A stretch of 8,652 bases of DNA from JAQSWP01 sp040255215 (GCA_040255215.1 JBDZUM010000142.1:1-8652); one strand, 5' to 3'; counted from the stretch's first letter, positions 1-5,851 are shown. Notes: generated by a model not told the origin, from the sequence alone. Numbers and translations: made by a program.

Positions 1-2
1 TG

Positions 3-77
3 CATGATGAACGGCAGCGAGGCCCGGAGGCTGCGCACTACATGCCGGACGATGAAGGTCCAATGGAGGTTTGGTGA
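3..77 (+). CDS. C-terminal tail of an upstream gene (partial)
   Basis: Frame 3 is open from the left edge and encodes 24 residues ending in ...PDDEGPMEVW before a TGA at 75-77. The start lies outside the window and the family cannot be recognised from so short a tail. The reason to believe it is real is the junction: the TGA overlaps a GTG start at 74 (GTGA), a typical translationally coupled pair, and the next gene's GGAGG Shine-Dalgarno sits inside this tail. Since the following 1.2 kb carries an immunity gene and Rhs remains, this could be the variable tip of a secreted toxin, but that is inference from context only. Confidence 0.4.
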   Translation, partial: HDERQRGPEAAHYMPDDEGPMEVW

Positions 78-469
78 GGGGCAAGGTTTTGGCCGCGATC
101 GCGCTGGTCGTCGGGACCGGTGGCTGTTTCTTTCCGGGCGACGCCGTCATGTATCTGCAAGGGAAGTTAGTCGACGAAAGCGGCGCTGCCTATGAGAAGT
201 GCCTTGCAAGACTTCTGGATCGATGGGGAGCTGAGATCAGCGACAGACCAATTCAGCCCGCCAGTCCTTCGTCTCGAACCGAAGGGCGTCCCAACGCTAG
301 TTCGAATTTTTCTGTTCTCATAATCTATGGGGGCTATGCCCGGCCTGTGTCGGGAGAAATTTCCTGCGAAGGCTCGAAGCAGGTTTTCCAATGGCAGGTC
401 ACCTGGGATCATGGAACCTACGAGAAGCCCCTCGATATCGGCATGGTGGTATTGTCGAGAGATCAGTAA
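74..469 (+). CDS. Small putative lipoprotein or periplasmic protein, unknown function
   Basis: A protein of 131 residues from the GTG at 74. A TTG at 71 is also in frame but sits only one base from the GGAGG at 65-69, so GTG (four-base spacing) is preferred. It overlaps the stop of the upstream gene by GTGA. The N-terminus has two basic residues (R2, K4), a hydrophobic run (about 5-14) and a Cys at position 18 in TGGC, a poor but possible lipobox (Thr at -3 instead of Leu). The mature part shows alternating polar and hydrophobic stretches, opening with YLQGKLVDESGA and closing with LDIGMVVLSRDQ, reminiscent of small beta-sandwich (carboxypeptidase-regulatory or transthyretin-like) lipoproteins. 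I do not recognise a family with certainty. Tight coupling to the preceding gene next to Rhs/CDI remains makes an envelope-located immunity protein one possibility. Confidence 0.6.
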   Translation: MRGKVLAAIALVVGTGGCFFPGDAVMYLQGKLVDESGAAYEKCLARLLDRWGAEISDRPIQPASPSSRTEGRPNASSNFSVLIIYGGYARPVSGEISCEGSKQVFQWQVTWDHGTYEKPLDIGMVVLSRDQ

Positions 470-583
470 TCGCTTCCGACATTCGATTGTGAGGATGACG
501 ATGAAGGCACAGACCTTACCCCGTCACCGCCATTGCCGCGAATGGTTGGAGGACATCATAAGATAGTGGGAACGATCGAGATA

Positions 584-607
584 GATCAACGGCAATGAAC
601 GTTGATC
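584..607. repeat. 8-bp perfect inverted repeat, possible operator or terminator stem
   Basis: GATCAACG (584-591) and CGTTGATC (600-607) are perfect inverted arms separated by eight bases. A second pairing, ACGATC (572-577) with GATCGT (604-609), is also possible. The element lies 115 bases after the lipoprotein stop and about 100 bases before the immunity gene. No T-run follows, so an intrinsic terminator is unlikely; a binding site or structured RNA is equally possible. The rest of the 236-base gap (470-705) is AT-richer and holds no convincing gene. Confidence 0.35.
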
Positions 608-705
608 GTCGTCCTAAGTATGCTGCTTGATCTTAATTAGTAGCTTATGGACGTGGTACTGCTTAGCCTTGGTTACCGCATTCATACAGGGTTTCCAATA
701 CGGCC

Positions 706-1014
706 ATGAAAAAGAACTTCGAAGCTTCATTCCAACTCCTAGGCGGCTATCTGCATGAAGACTGGGCAGATGAGTTCAATAGCGATTTTGATGCAGTCCA
801 AGCAATGGTAACAGAAGCGCCGGAAATGGTTCCTAAGGCAGCACAGGAAATTCGTCAGCTGCTTTCGATGCATCTTGATGAAAAAGAGTTGGGAGAATTC
901 ATGTTTACTAAACTTGGCTGCTACTTTGATCCCGAAGCGAAGGGGGAAACTAACCGCCAATGGCTCGAAGGCGTTTTAGAACAATGGGAGAAAGTGAGGG
1001 GAATTAAGAGATGA
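706..1014 (+). CDS. CdiI_2-type immunity protein (orphan)
   Basis: The 102-residue product matches my memory of the small acidic CdiI_2 (contact-dependent growth inhibition immunity) family in both length and layout: an N-terminal F..LGGYLHEDW.DEF motif (about 10-24), a helical middle rich in Glu/Gln, then LGCYFDPEA (about 71-79) and a C-terminal WLEGVLEQW helix (about 90-98). Such proteins stay in the cytoplasm and neutralise a cognate CdiA or Rhs toxin tip delivered by a neighbouring cell. No full toxin gene lies in the window, so it appears orphaned. The ATG at 706 starts the conserved N-terminus, but no clear Shine-Dalgarno is seen. Base composition is AT-richer than the genes from 1370 on, consistent with acquired DNA. 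Its TGA overlaps an ATG at 1011 (ATGA), the start of a broken ORF. Confidence 0.75.
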   Translation: MKKNFEASFQLLGGYLHEDWADEFNSDFDAVQAMVTEAPEMVPKAAQEIRQLLSMHLDEKELGEFMFTKLGCYFDPEAKGETNRQWLEGVLEQWEKVRGIKR

Positions 1015-1117
1015 TCTTTCCTCGAGGAAAGCGGATCTCGACTTAGCAGGTGAACTTGTAATCGAACGGACCGCGTACATCGCGGCAATTTCTTTTGTCC
1101 AATGTTCTCGACTCTAG
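1011..1117 (+). pseudogene. Possible frameshifted small ORF coupled to the immunity gene
   Basis: An ATG at 1011 overlaps the immunity stop (ATGA) and has a GAGGGG Shine-Dalgarno at 996-1001, nine bases upstream. The frame begins MIFPRGK but stops at 1044-1046 after 11 codons. Restoring one base in the AAA run at 1028-1030 would join it to frame 2, which reads on as ADLDLAGELVIER and then TAYIAAISFVQC before a TAG at 1115-1117. This second stretch has a protein-like mix of residues. I infer the remnant of a second small gene of the toxin/immunity locus that lost one base and its 3' end. The family is not recognised, and chance is a real alternative. Confidence 0.3.
1016..1031. repeat. Perfect 16-bp palindrome after the immunity gene
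   Basis: CTTTCCTCGAGGAAAG is an exact palindrome centred on TCGA, starting two bases after the immunity stop codon. It may be a protein-binding dyad, a recombination scar or chance. It overlaps the proposed frameshift at 1028-1030. Confidence 0.5.
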
Positions 1118-1290
1118 TCGAGACCTTCCTGCATGACGGGCTGAACCGTCCGGCCTCGTCGGAGATCGCGGACAGGCCGGCCAAGACGGTGACGTATAAT
1201 GTCGTCGGCAACATCGTCACCAAGTCAGATGGCAGCGGTAGTTCCACGGAGCGGAGCAACTATCGCTTGGACTATTTGGCCCTGCGATGA
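1102..1290 (+). pseudogene. Rhs/YD-repeat protein fragment (remnant)
   Basis: The translation contains LVETFLHDGLNRPASSEI followed shortly by KTVTYNVVGNIVTKSDGSG. These are the hallmarks of Rhs (YD) repeats, whose usual forms are 'TFTYDGLNRLTSS' and 'VTYDALGNITSKSD'. One key Tyr has become His (HDGLNR). Full Rhs proteins run to well over a thousand residues and wrap a C-terminal toxin in a beta-cage; only about 45 repeat residues survive here. Upstream the frame closes at a TGA at 1051-1053. Downstream it loses repeat character after the glycine-serine stretch and ends at the TGA at 1288-1290. The ATG at 1102 has no Shine-Dalgarno. It is a fragment, probably left by recombination at an Rhs locus, and it lies on the same strand as the immunity gene, as displaced Rhs tips usually do. 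Confidence 0.65.
1106..1123. repeat. 8-bp inverted repeat at the Rhs fragment edge
   Basis: TCTCGACT (1106-1113) and AGTCGAGA (1116-1123) form an 18-bp near-perfect palindrome with a two-base centre. TCTCGACT also occurs in direct orientation at 1036-1043. The palindrome sits where Rhs similarity begins, so it may mark a rearrangement junction or be a chance feature of Rhs coding DNA. Confidence 0.4.
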
Positions 1291-1465
1291 GCCGCCGAAC
1301 GGTGGGATGTACGACCCGCCGCCGTCACCGCGAATCCAACAGCGCCCATAGCGCCAGATCAACCCACCCATGCCATTTTCTCACGCGGTCATGCGGGGAA
1401 TTCAATTGAGCGGGCGGGGCGGGGGCGGCACAGTCTCGGTCCCACCGTGTGCGAGGCCAGTTCCC

Positions 1466-2707
1466 GTGTCCGCCATCACCGCCTTGAACCGCGACGATCT
1501 CAGCCGCCTGCAGAGCTGGTCCATTCTGGCCGGGGCGGCGATGATGCTGAGCCTGTCGATGGGCATGCGCCAGAGCTTCGGCCTGTTCCAGCCGCATCTG
1601 ATCCGCGAGATCGGGATTACGGCCGGCGACTTCTCGCTGGCGCTGGCGATCCAGAACATCGTCTGGGGCGTGTCGCAGCCGCTGGCCGGGATCCTTGCCG
1701 ACCGTTTCGGCTTCCGCAAGGTGACGGTGGCCGGCGCGCTGCTCTATATCGGCAGCCTCATCCTGATGATCAACACGACGTCGGCGTTCGAGCTGACCCT
1801 GGGCGCGGGCATCGGCATCGGCCTGGCGCTGTCCTGCACGGCCTCCAGCCTGTCGATGGCGATCACCTCGCGCACCGTGTCGCCGATCAAGCGCAGCGTG
1901 GCCATGGGCAGCGTCTCGGCGATCGGCTCGCTCGGCCTGACCGTTGCCTCGCCGCTGGCGCAGTCGCTGATCGCCTCGAACGGCTGGCAGGTGGCGCTGA
2001 TGGCCTTCGTCGCCATGGCGGCGGCGATGCTGCCGGCGGCGTTCTGGGCCGGCGGCGCCGATCGGGTGGCGCGCGACGAGCTGGGGCCGCCGCAATCGGC
2101 CGGCAGCGCCATCCGCGAGGCGGTGACGCATCCGGGCTACATGGTGATGGCGACGGCCTTCTTCGTCTGTGGCCTGCAGCTCGTGTTCCTCACCACGCAT
2201 CTGCCGAGCTATCTGGCGCTGTGCGGCATGGACCCGACGCTCGGCGCTTCGGCGCTGGCGCTGGTCGGGCTGTTCAACGTCTTCGGCTCGTTCCTGTTCG
2301 GCTGGCTGGGCGGGCGCTATTCCAAGCGCGTGCTGCTGGGCGGCATCTACGTGGTGCGCTCGCTGGCCATCACCGCCTATTTCATGACGCCGCCGACCGT
2401 GACTTCGACCCTGGTGTTCGCCGCCGTCATGGGCACGCTGTGGCTGGGCGTGGTGCCGCTGGTCAACGGACTGGTGGTGCACCTGTTCGGCCTGCGCTAC
2501 ATGGCGACGATCTCGGGCGTCGCCTTCTTCAGCCACCAGCTCGGTTCCTTCATCGGCGCCTGGGGCGGCGGGCTGATCTACGACTGGCTGGGCTCCTACG
2601 ATCTGGCCTGGCAGCTCGCAGTGCTGATCGGCCTGATCGCCGGTTCGGCGCAGATGCTGATGAACGTCACGCCGACGGCGCGATTGCGCGCGGTGGCGGC
2701 GGAATAG
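1466..2707 (+). CDS. Major facilitator superfamily transporter (12 TM)
   Basis: From the GTG at 1466 the product has 413 residues, normal for a 12-helix MFS permease. This start has a GAGG nine bases upstream. An ATG at 1370 would add 32 Pro/Gly-rich residues without a Shine-Dalgarno, and the ATG at 1541 would cut into the first helix. TM1 follows about residue 18 (WSILAGAAMMLSLSMGMRQSFGLF). The motif-A loop G-ILADRFGFRKV lies at about 75-86 between TM2 and TM3, a hydrophilic central loop around 190-225 separates the two halves, and the second half is again six hydrophobic segments. The GMRQSFGLF entry with an early Arg recalls monocarboxylate/oxalate-type (MCT/OFA-like) carriers, so a small organic acid or its amide is a reasonable but unproven substrate. 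The amidase follows 63 bases later on the same strand and may use the imported compound. Confidence 0.85.
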   Translation: MSAITALNRDDLSRLQSWSILAGAAMMLSLSMGMRQSFGLFQPHLIREIGITAGDFSLALAIQNIVWGVSQPLAGILADRFGFRKVTVAGALLYIGSLILMINTTSAFELTLGAGIGIGLALSCTASSLSMAITSRTVSPIKRSVAMGSVSAIGSLGLTVASPLAQSLIASNGWQVALMAFVAMAAAMLPAAFWAGGADRVARDELGPPQSAGSAIREAVTHPGYMVMATAFFVCGLQLVFLTTHLPSYLALCGMDPTLGASALALVGLFNVFGSFLFGWLGGRYSKRVLLGGIYVVRSLAITAYFMTPPTVTSTLVFAAVMGTLWLGVVPLVNGLVVHLFGLRYMATISGVAFFSHQLGSFIGAWGGGLIYDWLGSYDLAWQLAVLIGLIAGSAQMLMNVTPTARLRAVAAE

Positions 2708-2770
2708 GGCGGTTCACTCGCGCCGGCCCGCAATGTTAAGGTTCGGCCCGTCGCCATCAGAGGATCCGGA

Positions 2771-4231
2771 ATGACCGACGACACGCTTTCCTTCAAGAGC
2801 GCGAGCGAGCTTGCGCGGATGGTGCTGGAGAAGAAGATCGGCGCCGTCGAGCTGGCGCGGCATTTCATTGGTCGCATCGAACGCTTCGACGGGGCGATCA
2901 ACGCGGTGGTCGTGCGCGATTTCGAGCGGGCGCTGGCGGACGCCAAGGCCGCCGATGCGGCGCTGGCGGCGGGCAAGAGCTGCGGGCCGCTGCATGGCGT
3001 GCCGATGACGGTGAAGGAGAGCTTCAACCTCAAGGGCCATCCGACCACCTGGGGCGCGCCGGGCTTCAAGGGCAATATCGCGGCCGAGGATGCGGAAGCC
3101 GTGCGGCGGCTGAAGGCGGCCGGCGCCATCGTGCTGGGCAAGACCAACGTGCCGTTCATGCTGGGCGACTTCCAGGCCTACAACGAGATCTACGGCCAGA
3201 CTGGCAATCCCTGGGATCTCTCGCGCACGCCGGGCGGTTCCTCGGGCGGCTCGGCGGCGGCGCTGGCGGCGGGCATGAGCGGGCTGGAGTTCGGCTCCGA
3301 TATCGGCGGCTCGATCCGCAACCCGGCGCATTTCTGCGGCGTCTACGGCCACAAGCCGAGCTGGAACGTCGTGCCGATGGACGGGCATGCGCTGCCGGGC
3401 ATGGAAGGCACGCCCGATCTCGCCGTGGTCGGTCCGCTGGCGCGCTCGGCCGACGACCTCGCCGCCTGCCTCGACGTGGTGGCAGGGCCGGGACCGAGCA
3501 TGGCGCCGGGCTGGCGGCTCGAGCTGCCGGCGCCGCGCGCCGAGGGGCTGAAGGGATTGCGCGTAGCGCTGTGGAGCGGCGACGACATCGCGCCGGTCGA
3601 TGCGCCGATCGCCGAGCGGCTGCAGGCGACGGCGGACCTGTTGGCGCAGCAGGGGGCGATCGTGTCCGACGCGGCGCGACCGCAGATCGATGCGGCGGCG
3701 AACCGGGCTGCCTATGTGGCGCTGCTCAACTCGCTGGTCGGCGCGGGCGTGCCGGACGAGATGTACGAGCACAACAAACGCGCCGCCGCAGCCTTCGCCG
3801 CTTCCGACGTCTCGCGGCCGGCGCAGATGGCGCGCTCGATGGTGCTGGACCATCGCGCCTGGCTGGGTTTCGACGGGATGCGCAATCGCATCCGGCGGGC
3901 GTGGCGCGACTTCTTCCGTTCGTGGGACATCATGCTGTGCCCGATCATGGCGACCACGGCCTTCGCGCACGACCACGGGCCGGTGGGCGCGCGCACGCTG
4001 ACGGTGAACGGCCGGCCGCAGCCCTATTTCGACCAGATCTTCTGGGCCTCGCTGGCGACGCTGGCCTATCTGCCGGCGACGGTGTTTCCCGCCGGGCGTT
4101 CGAAGGATGGCCTGCCGATCGGGTTGCAGGCGATCGGGCCGGAGCATGGCGACCGCGGCACCATTGCCTTTGCGCGAGCGATGGCGCGGGCCGGCGGCGG
4201 TTTCGTGGCGCCGCCGGGATTCGCCGACTGA
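2771..4231 (+). CDS. Amidase-signature family hydrolase
   Basis: The 486-residue length is typical of the amidase signature family, which hydrolyses C-N amide bonds with a Ser-cisSer-Lys triad. All three residues are visible: Lys82 in PMTVKESFN, Ser157 in the GGSSGGSAAALAAG segment, and the nucleophile Ser181 in GSDIGGSIRNPA. The 24-residue spacing between the two serines equals that of mammalian FAAH as I recall it. The N-terminal helices (LARMVLEKKIGAVELARHFIGRI) and the GPLHGVPMTVKE entry are standard. There is no signal peptide, so it is cytoplasmic. The ATG at 2771 has AGAGGA at 2759-2764, six bases upstream. A GatA role is unlikely because no gatB or gatC is adjacent, and the C-terminal substrate region does not reveal the substrate. 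It probably shares a transcript with the transporter upstream. Confidence 0.92.
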   Translation: MTDDTLSFKSASELARMVLEKKIGAVELARHFIGRIERFDGAINAVVVRDFERALADAKAADAALAAGKSCGPLHGVPMTVKESFNLKGHPTTWGAPGFKGNIAAEDAEAVRRLKAAGAIVLGKTNVPFMLGDFQAYNEIYGQTGNPWDLSRTPGGSSGGSAAALAAGMSGLEFGSDIGGSIRNPAHFCGVYGHKPSWNVVPMDGHALPGMEGTPDLAVVGPLARSADDLAACLDVVAGPGPSMAPGWRLELPAPRAEGLKGLRVALWSGDDIAPVDAPIAERLQATADLLAQQGAIVSDAARPQIDAAANRAAYVALLNSLVGAGVPDEMYEHNKRAAAAFAASDVSRPAQMARSMVLDHRAWLGFDGMRNRIRRAWRDFFRSWDIMLCPIMATTAFAHDHGPVGARTLTVNGRPQPYFDQIFWASLATLAYLPATVFPAGRSKDGLPIGLQAIGPEHGDRGTIAFARAMARAGGGFVAPPGFAD

Positions 4232-4236
4232 GACGG

Positions 4237-4258
4237 CGGCCGCGGTACTGGGCGGCCG
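4237..4258. terminator. GC hairpin after the amidase, no T-run
   Basis: CGGCCGC (4237-4243) pairs with GCGGCCG (4252-4258) across eight bases, starting six bases after the amidase stop. No T-tract follows, so any terminator role is weak. Its place between the amidase and the EcfG-type promoter fits the end of the transporter-amidase unit. Confidence 0.3.
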
Positions 4259-4271
4259 GCACAAGATATAG

Positions 4272-4297
4272 GGAACAGTGCGGCTCGCGCGGGCGTT
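4272..4297 (+). promoter_or_regulatory. EcfG (general stress sigma) promoter upstream of the SDR gene
   Basis: GGAAC at 4272-4276, exactly 17 bases, then CGTT at 4294-4297: an exact match to the alphaproteobacterial EcfG/sigma-EcfG consensus (GGAAC-N16/17-CGTT). The predicted transcription start falls near 4304, giving a leader of about 25 bases that holds the GCGAGG Shine-Dalgarno (4315-4320) of the SDR gene. An inverted repeat, GGCGTT (4292-4297) with AACGCC (4307-4312), overlaps the -10 element. Confidence 0.7.
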
Positions 4298-4328
4298 GCA
4301 TGCGTAAACGCCACGCGAGGATGCCGCA

Positions 4329-5123
4329 ATGCCCAGCCGCCAGATCGTTTCCGCCCGCAAGCTCGCCGTCGTCACCGGCGGCTCGAGCGGCATCGGATTC
4401 GAGATCGCCGCCGGGCTGGCGCGCCGCGGCTACGATCTGGTGATTTCCTCCGCCGACGACGGACGCATCGGACGGGCGGCGCATGTACTGACGGCCGAGT
4501 TTCCCGACGCCATCGTGCTGCCGATCGCCGCCGATCTCGCCTATGCCGACGGGCCGCACCAGCTCTACGACGCGGTGGCGCGTCTGAAGCGGCCGGTCGA
4601 CGTTCTGGCCAGCAATGCCGGGGTCGGCGTCTGGGGGTCGTTCGTCGACGGCACCAATCTCAACAAGGAAACGGCGATGATCCAGACCAACGCCGTCTCC
4701 ATGGTGCAGCTGGCCAAGAAATTCCTGCCCGCCATGGTCGAGCGCGGCCAGGGGCGGCTGCTGTTCACCGCCTCGATCGCCGCATTGACGCCGCTGCCGA
4801 TGGCCAGCGTCTACGGCGCGACCAAGGCGTTCGTCTACGCCTTCGCCGAGGGCTTGCGCGAGGAGCTGATGGCGACGGGGGTGACGGTGACGGCGCTGCT
4901 GCCCGGCGCCACCGACACCAACTGGTTCAAGCGCGCCGGCGCGGGCGCGACCCGCACGGCGCAGGGGTCGCTGGCCGATCCGCGCGACGTCGCCGAGGCG
5001 GGCATCGAGGCCATGCTGCGCGGCGACGATCACGTGGTGGCGCCGTTCAAGGACAAGCTGCAGGCGGTGATGGCCAAGTTCGTGCCGCCGGCCGCGCTGG
5101 CGCATCAATCGCGACTGGACTGA
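4329..5123 (+). CDS. Short-chain dehydrogenase/reductase (SDR)
   Basis: A classical SDR of 264 residues. It has the nucleotide-binding TGGSSGIG (16-23), Asp69 after the third strand, the NAG motif (96-98), Asn121, catalytic Ser149, and Tyr162-x-x-x-Lys166 in VYGATKAF, followed by the PG turn (192-193). All catalytic residues are intact, so it should be an active NAD(P)(H)-dependent oxidoreductase in the cytoplasm. The substrate cannot be read from sequence. The first coenzyme loop (ISSADDGRIGRA) does not settle NAD versus NADP. The ATG at 4329 has GAGG eight bases upstream; the ATG at 4321 is out of frame. An exact EcfG-type promoter lies just upstream, so induction in general stress is expected. 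The PqqD-like gene follows after 14 bases, probably in the same transcript. Confidence 0.92.
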   Translation: MPSRQIVSARKLAVVTGGSSGIGFEIAAGLARRGYDLVISSADDGRIGRAAHVLTAEFPDAIVLPIAADLAYADGPHQLYDAVARLKRPVDVLASNAGVGVWGSFVDGTNLNKETAMIQTNAVSMVQLAKKFLPAMVERGQGRLLFTASIAALTPLPMASVYGATKAFVYAFAEGLREELMATGVTVTALLPGATDTNWFKRAGAGATRTAQGSLADPRDVAEAGIEAMLRGDDHVVAPFKDKLQAVMAKFVPPAALAHQSRLD

Positions 5124-5137
5124 CGAAGGAGGCGGCC

Positions 5138-5425
5138 ATGGCCGATACCGTGTTCGACGACCGCAAGGTGCCGATGCTGAAGCCGGGCCTGAACTACACG
5201 CTCGACCGCGAACGCGGCATGTGGCTGCTGCAGGACGAGGACGGCACCGTGCTGCCGCCGCCGGAGGCCACCGAGATCATGGGGCTGATGGACGGGCGCA
5301 AGAGCATCGCCGGCATCGTCGAGCACATGGCCGAAGCGTCCGGCCGGCCGGAGGCGGACGTGTCGGCTGAGGTGCATGGCTTCATCGACGCCATGGCGGC
5401 GCGCGGCATTCTGGTGATGCGCTGA
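5138..5425 (+). CDS. PqqD-like (RiPP recognition element) protein
   Basis: The 95-residue product has the size and layout of PqqD: LKPGLNYTLDRERGMWLL (about 14-31) for the beta-hairpin part, PPPEATEIMGLMDGRKSIAGIVEHMA (about 40-65) for the core helices, and a C-terminal FIDAMAARGILV (82-93). PqqD folds as a small winged-helix domain that binds the PqqA precursor peptide and presents it to the radical-SAM enzyme PqqE; the same fold is the recognition element of many RiPP pathways. No pqqA, pqqB, pqqC or pqqE lies in the window, so the partner is unknown and the gene is not named pqqD. The ATG follows a very strong GAAGGAGG (5125-5132) with five-base spacing, only 14 bases after the SDR stop, so the two genes are likely co-expressed under the EcfG-type promoter. 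Confidence 0.75.
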   Translation: MADTVFDDRKVPMLKPGLNYTLDRERGMWLLQDEDGTVLPPPEATEIMGLMDGRKSIAGIVEHMAEASGRPEADVSAEVHGFIDAMAARGILVMR

Positions 5426-5455
5426 AACAGAATCCTTTCCGCGCGATGCGCCGCG

Positions 5456-5481
5456 GGAACAGGTGACCGCCGCGGCCGGTT
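5456..5481 (+). promoter_or_regulatory. EcfG-like promoter upstream of the DUF2934-CBS pair
   Basis: GGAAC at 5456-5460, 17 bases, then GGTT at 5478-5481 (consensus CGTT, one mismatch). It lies in the 81-base gap after the PqqD-like gene, with the AGGAAGGAG Shine-Dalgarno of the next gene about ten bases downstream. The placement makes it a good candidate for a second general-stress promoter in this block. Confidence 0.5.
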
Positions 5482-5506
5482 GGTTGGCAAAGGAAGGAGC
5501 CAGCCG

Positions 5507-5851
5507 ATGCCGCAAGAATCCCTTACCCTGATGCAGCGCGCCCGCAGCCTGTGGCGCGATGCCGGAAGCCCGCCGGGGCAGCTCGACGACTACGTCGAGC
5601 GGGCGCGCGAACTGATCGCGCAGGAAACCAACGCCGATACCGCCCGCGCGCCGGTGCGCCGCACCGTCGCCGACCCGACCTTGCGCCCGTATGGCGAACC
5701 GGTCGAACCGCTCGAAACGGTGCGCAATCAGGGCGTCTTTCCCGAATTGGCGGACCAGGAGGATGCGCCGCTGTTTCCCGAGCGCGAGGCGGAGGGAACA
5801 GGGGTTGGCGGCGGGCGAAACCGCAAAGCCACGAAAGGAGATCAGCGATGA
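5507..5851 (+). CDS. DUF2934-like small protein
   Basis: The ATG at 5507 has AGGAAGGAG (5491-5499) seven bases upstream and gives 114 residues; the longer frame from 5480 has no Shine-Dalgarno and would overlap the proposed promoter. Residues about 8-38 (LMQRARSLWRDAGSPPGQ and the following DDYVERARELIAQ) match the short DUF2934 helical motif, 'IR.RAY.LWE..GRP.G....W..AE..L'. The rest is proline- and acid-rich and probably disordered (PYGEPVEPLETVRNQG, then FPELADQEDAPLFPE), ending in a basic Gly/Arg/Lys tail. The function of this family is not established. The stop overlaps the next gene's ATG (ATGA at 5848-5851), so the CBS protein is translationally coupled. The EcfG-like site upstream points to stress expression. 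Confidence 0.75.
   Translation: MPQESLTLMQRARSLWRDAGSPPGQLDDYVERARELIAQETNADTARAPVRRTVADPTLRPYGEPVEPLETVRNQGVFPELADQEDAPLFPEREAEGTGVGGGRNRKATKGDQR

Noticed and set aside
501..566. 21-codon ORF with a weak Shine-Dalgarno in the gap after the lipoprotein gene
   Set aside because: Too short and basic, with no similarity or context to support it.
569..603. GGAAC at 569-573 followed by CGTT at 600-603 as another EcfG promoter
   Set aside because: The spacing is 26 bases instead of 16-17.
1370..1465. Longer N-terminus for the MFS protein from the ATG at 1370
   Set aside because: No Shine-Dalgarno, and the added 32 residues are Pro/Gly-rich and unlike an MFS N-terminus; the GTG at 1466 has GAGG upstream.
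1325..2536. 403-codon open frame on the - strand
   Set aside because: It is antisense to the MFS gene and its translation is an Arg/His/Gln/Ala-rich string typical of a reverse shadow of GC-rich coding DNA.
2771..4231. Amidase as GatA of the tRNA amidotransferase
   Set aside because: No gatB or gatC neighbour; a transporter upstream points to a catabolic or general amidase.
2714..4393. 559-codon open frame on the - strand
   Set aside because: It mirrors the amidase, is dominated by Arg, His and Ala, and shows no recognisable motif.
3945..5108. 387-codon open frame on the - strand
   Set aside because: Shadow of the amidase end and the SDR gene; low-complexity basic translation without domain signs.
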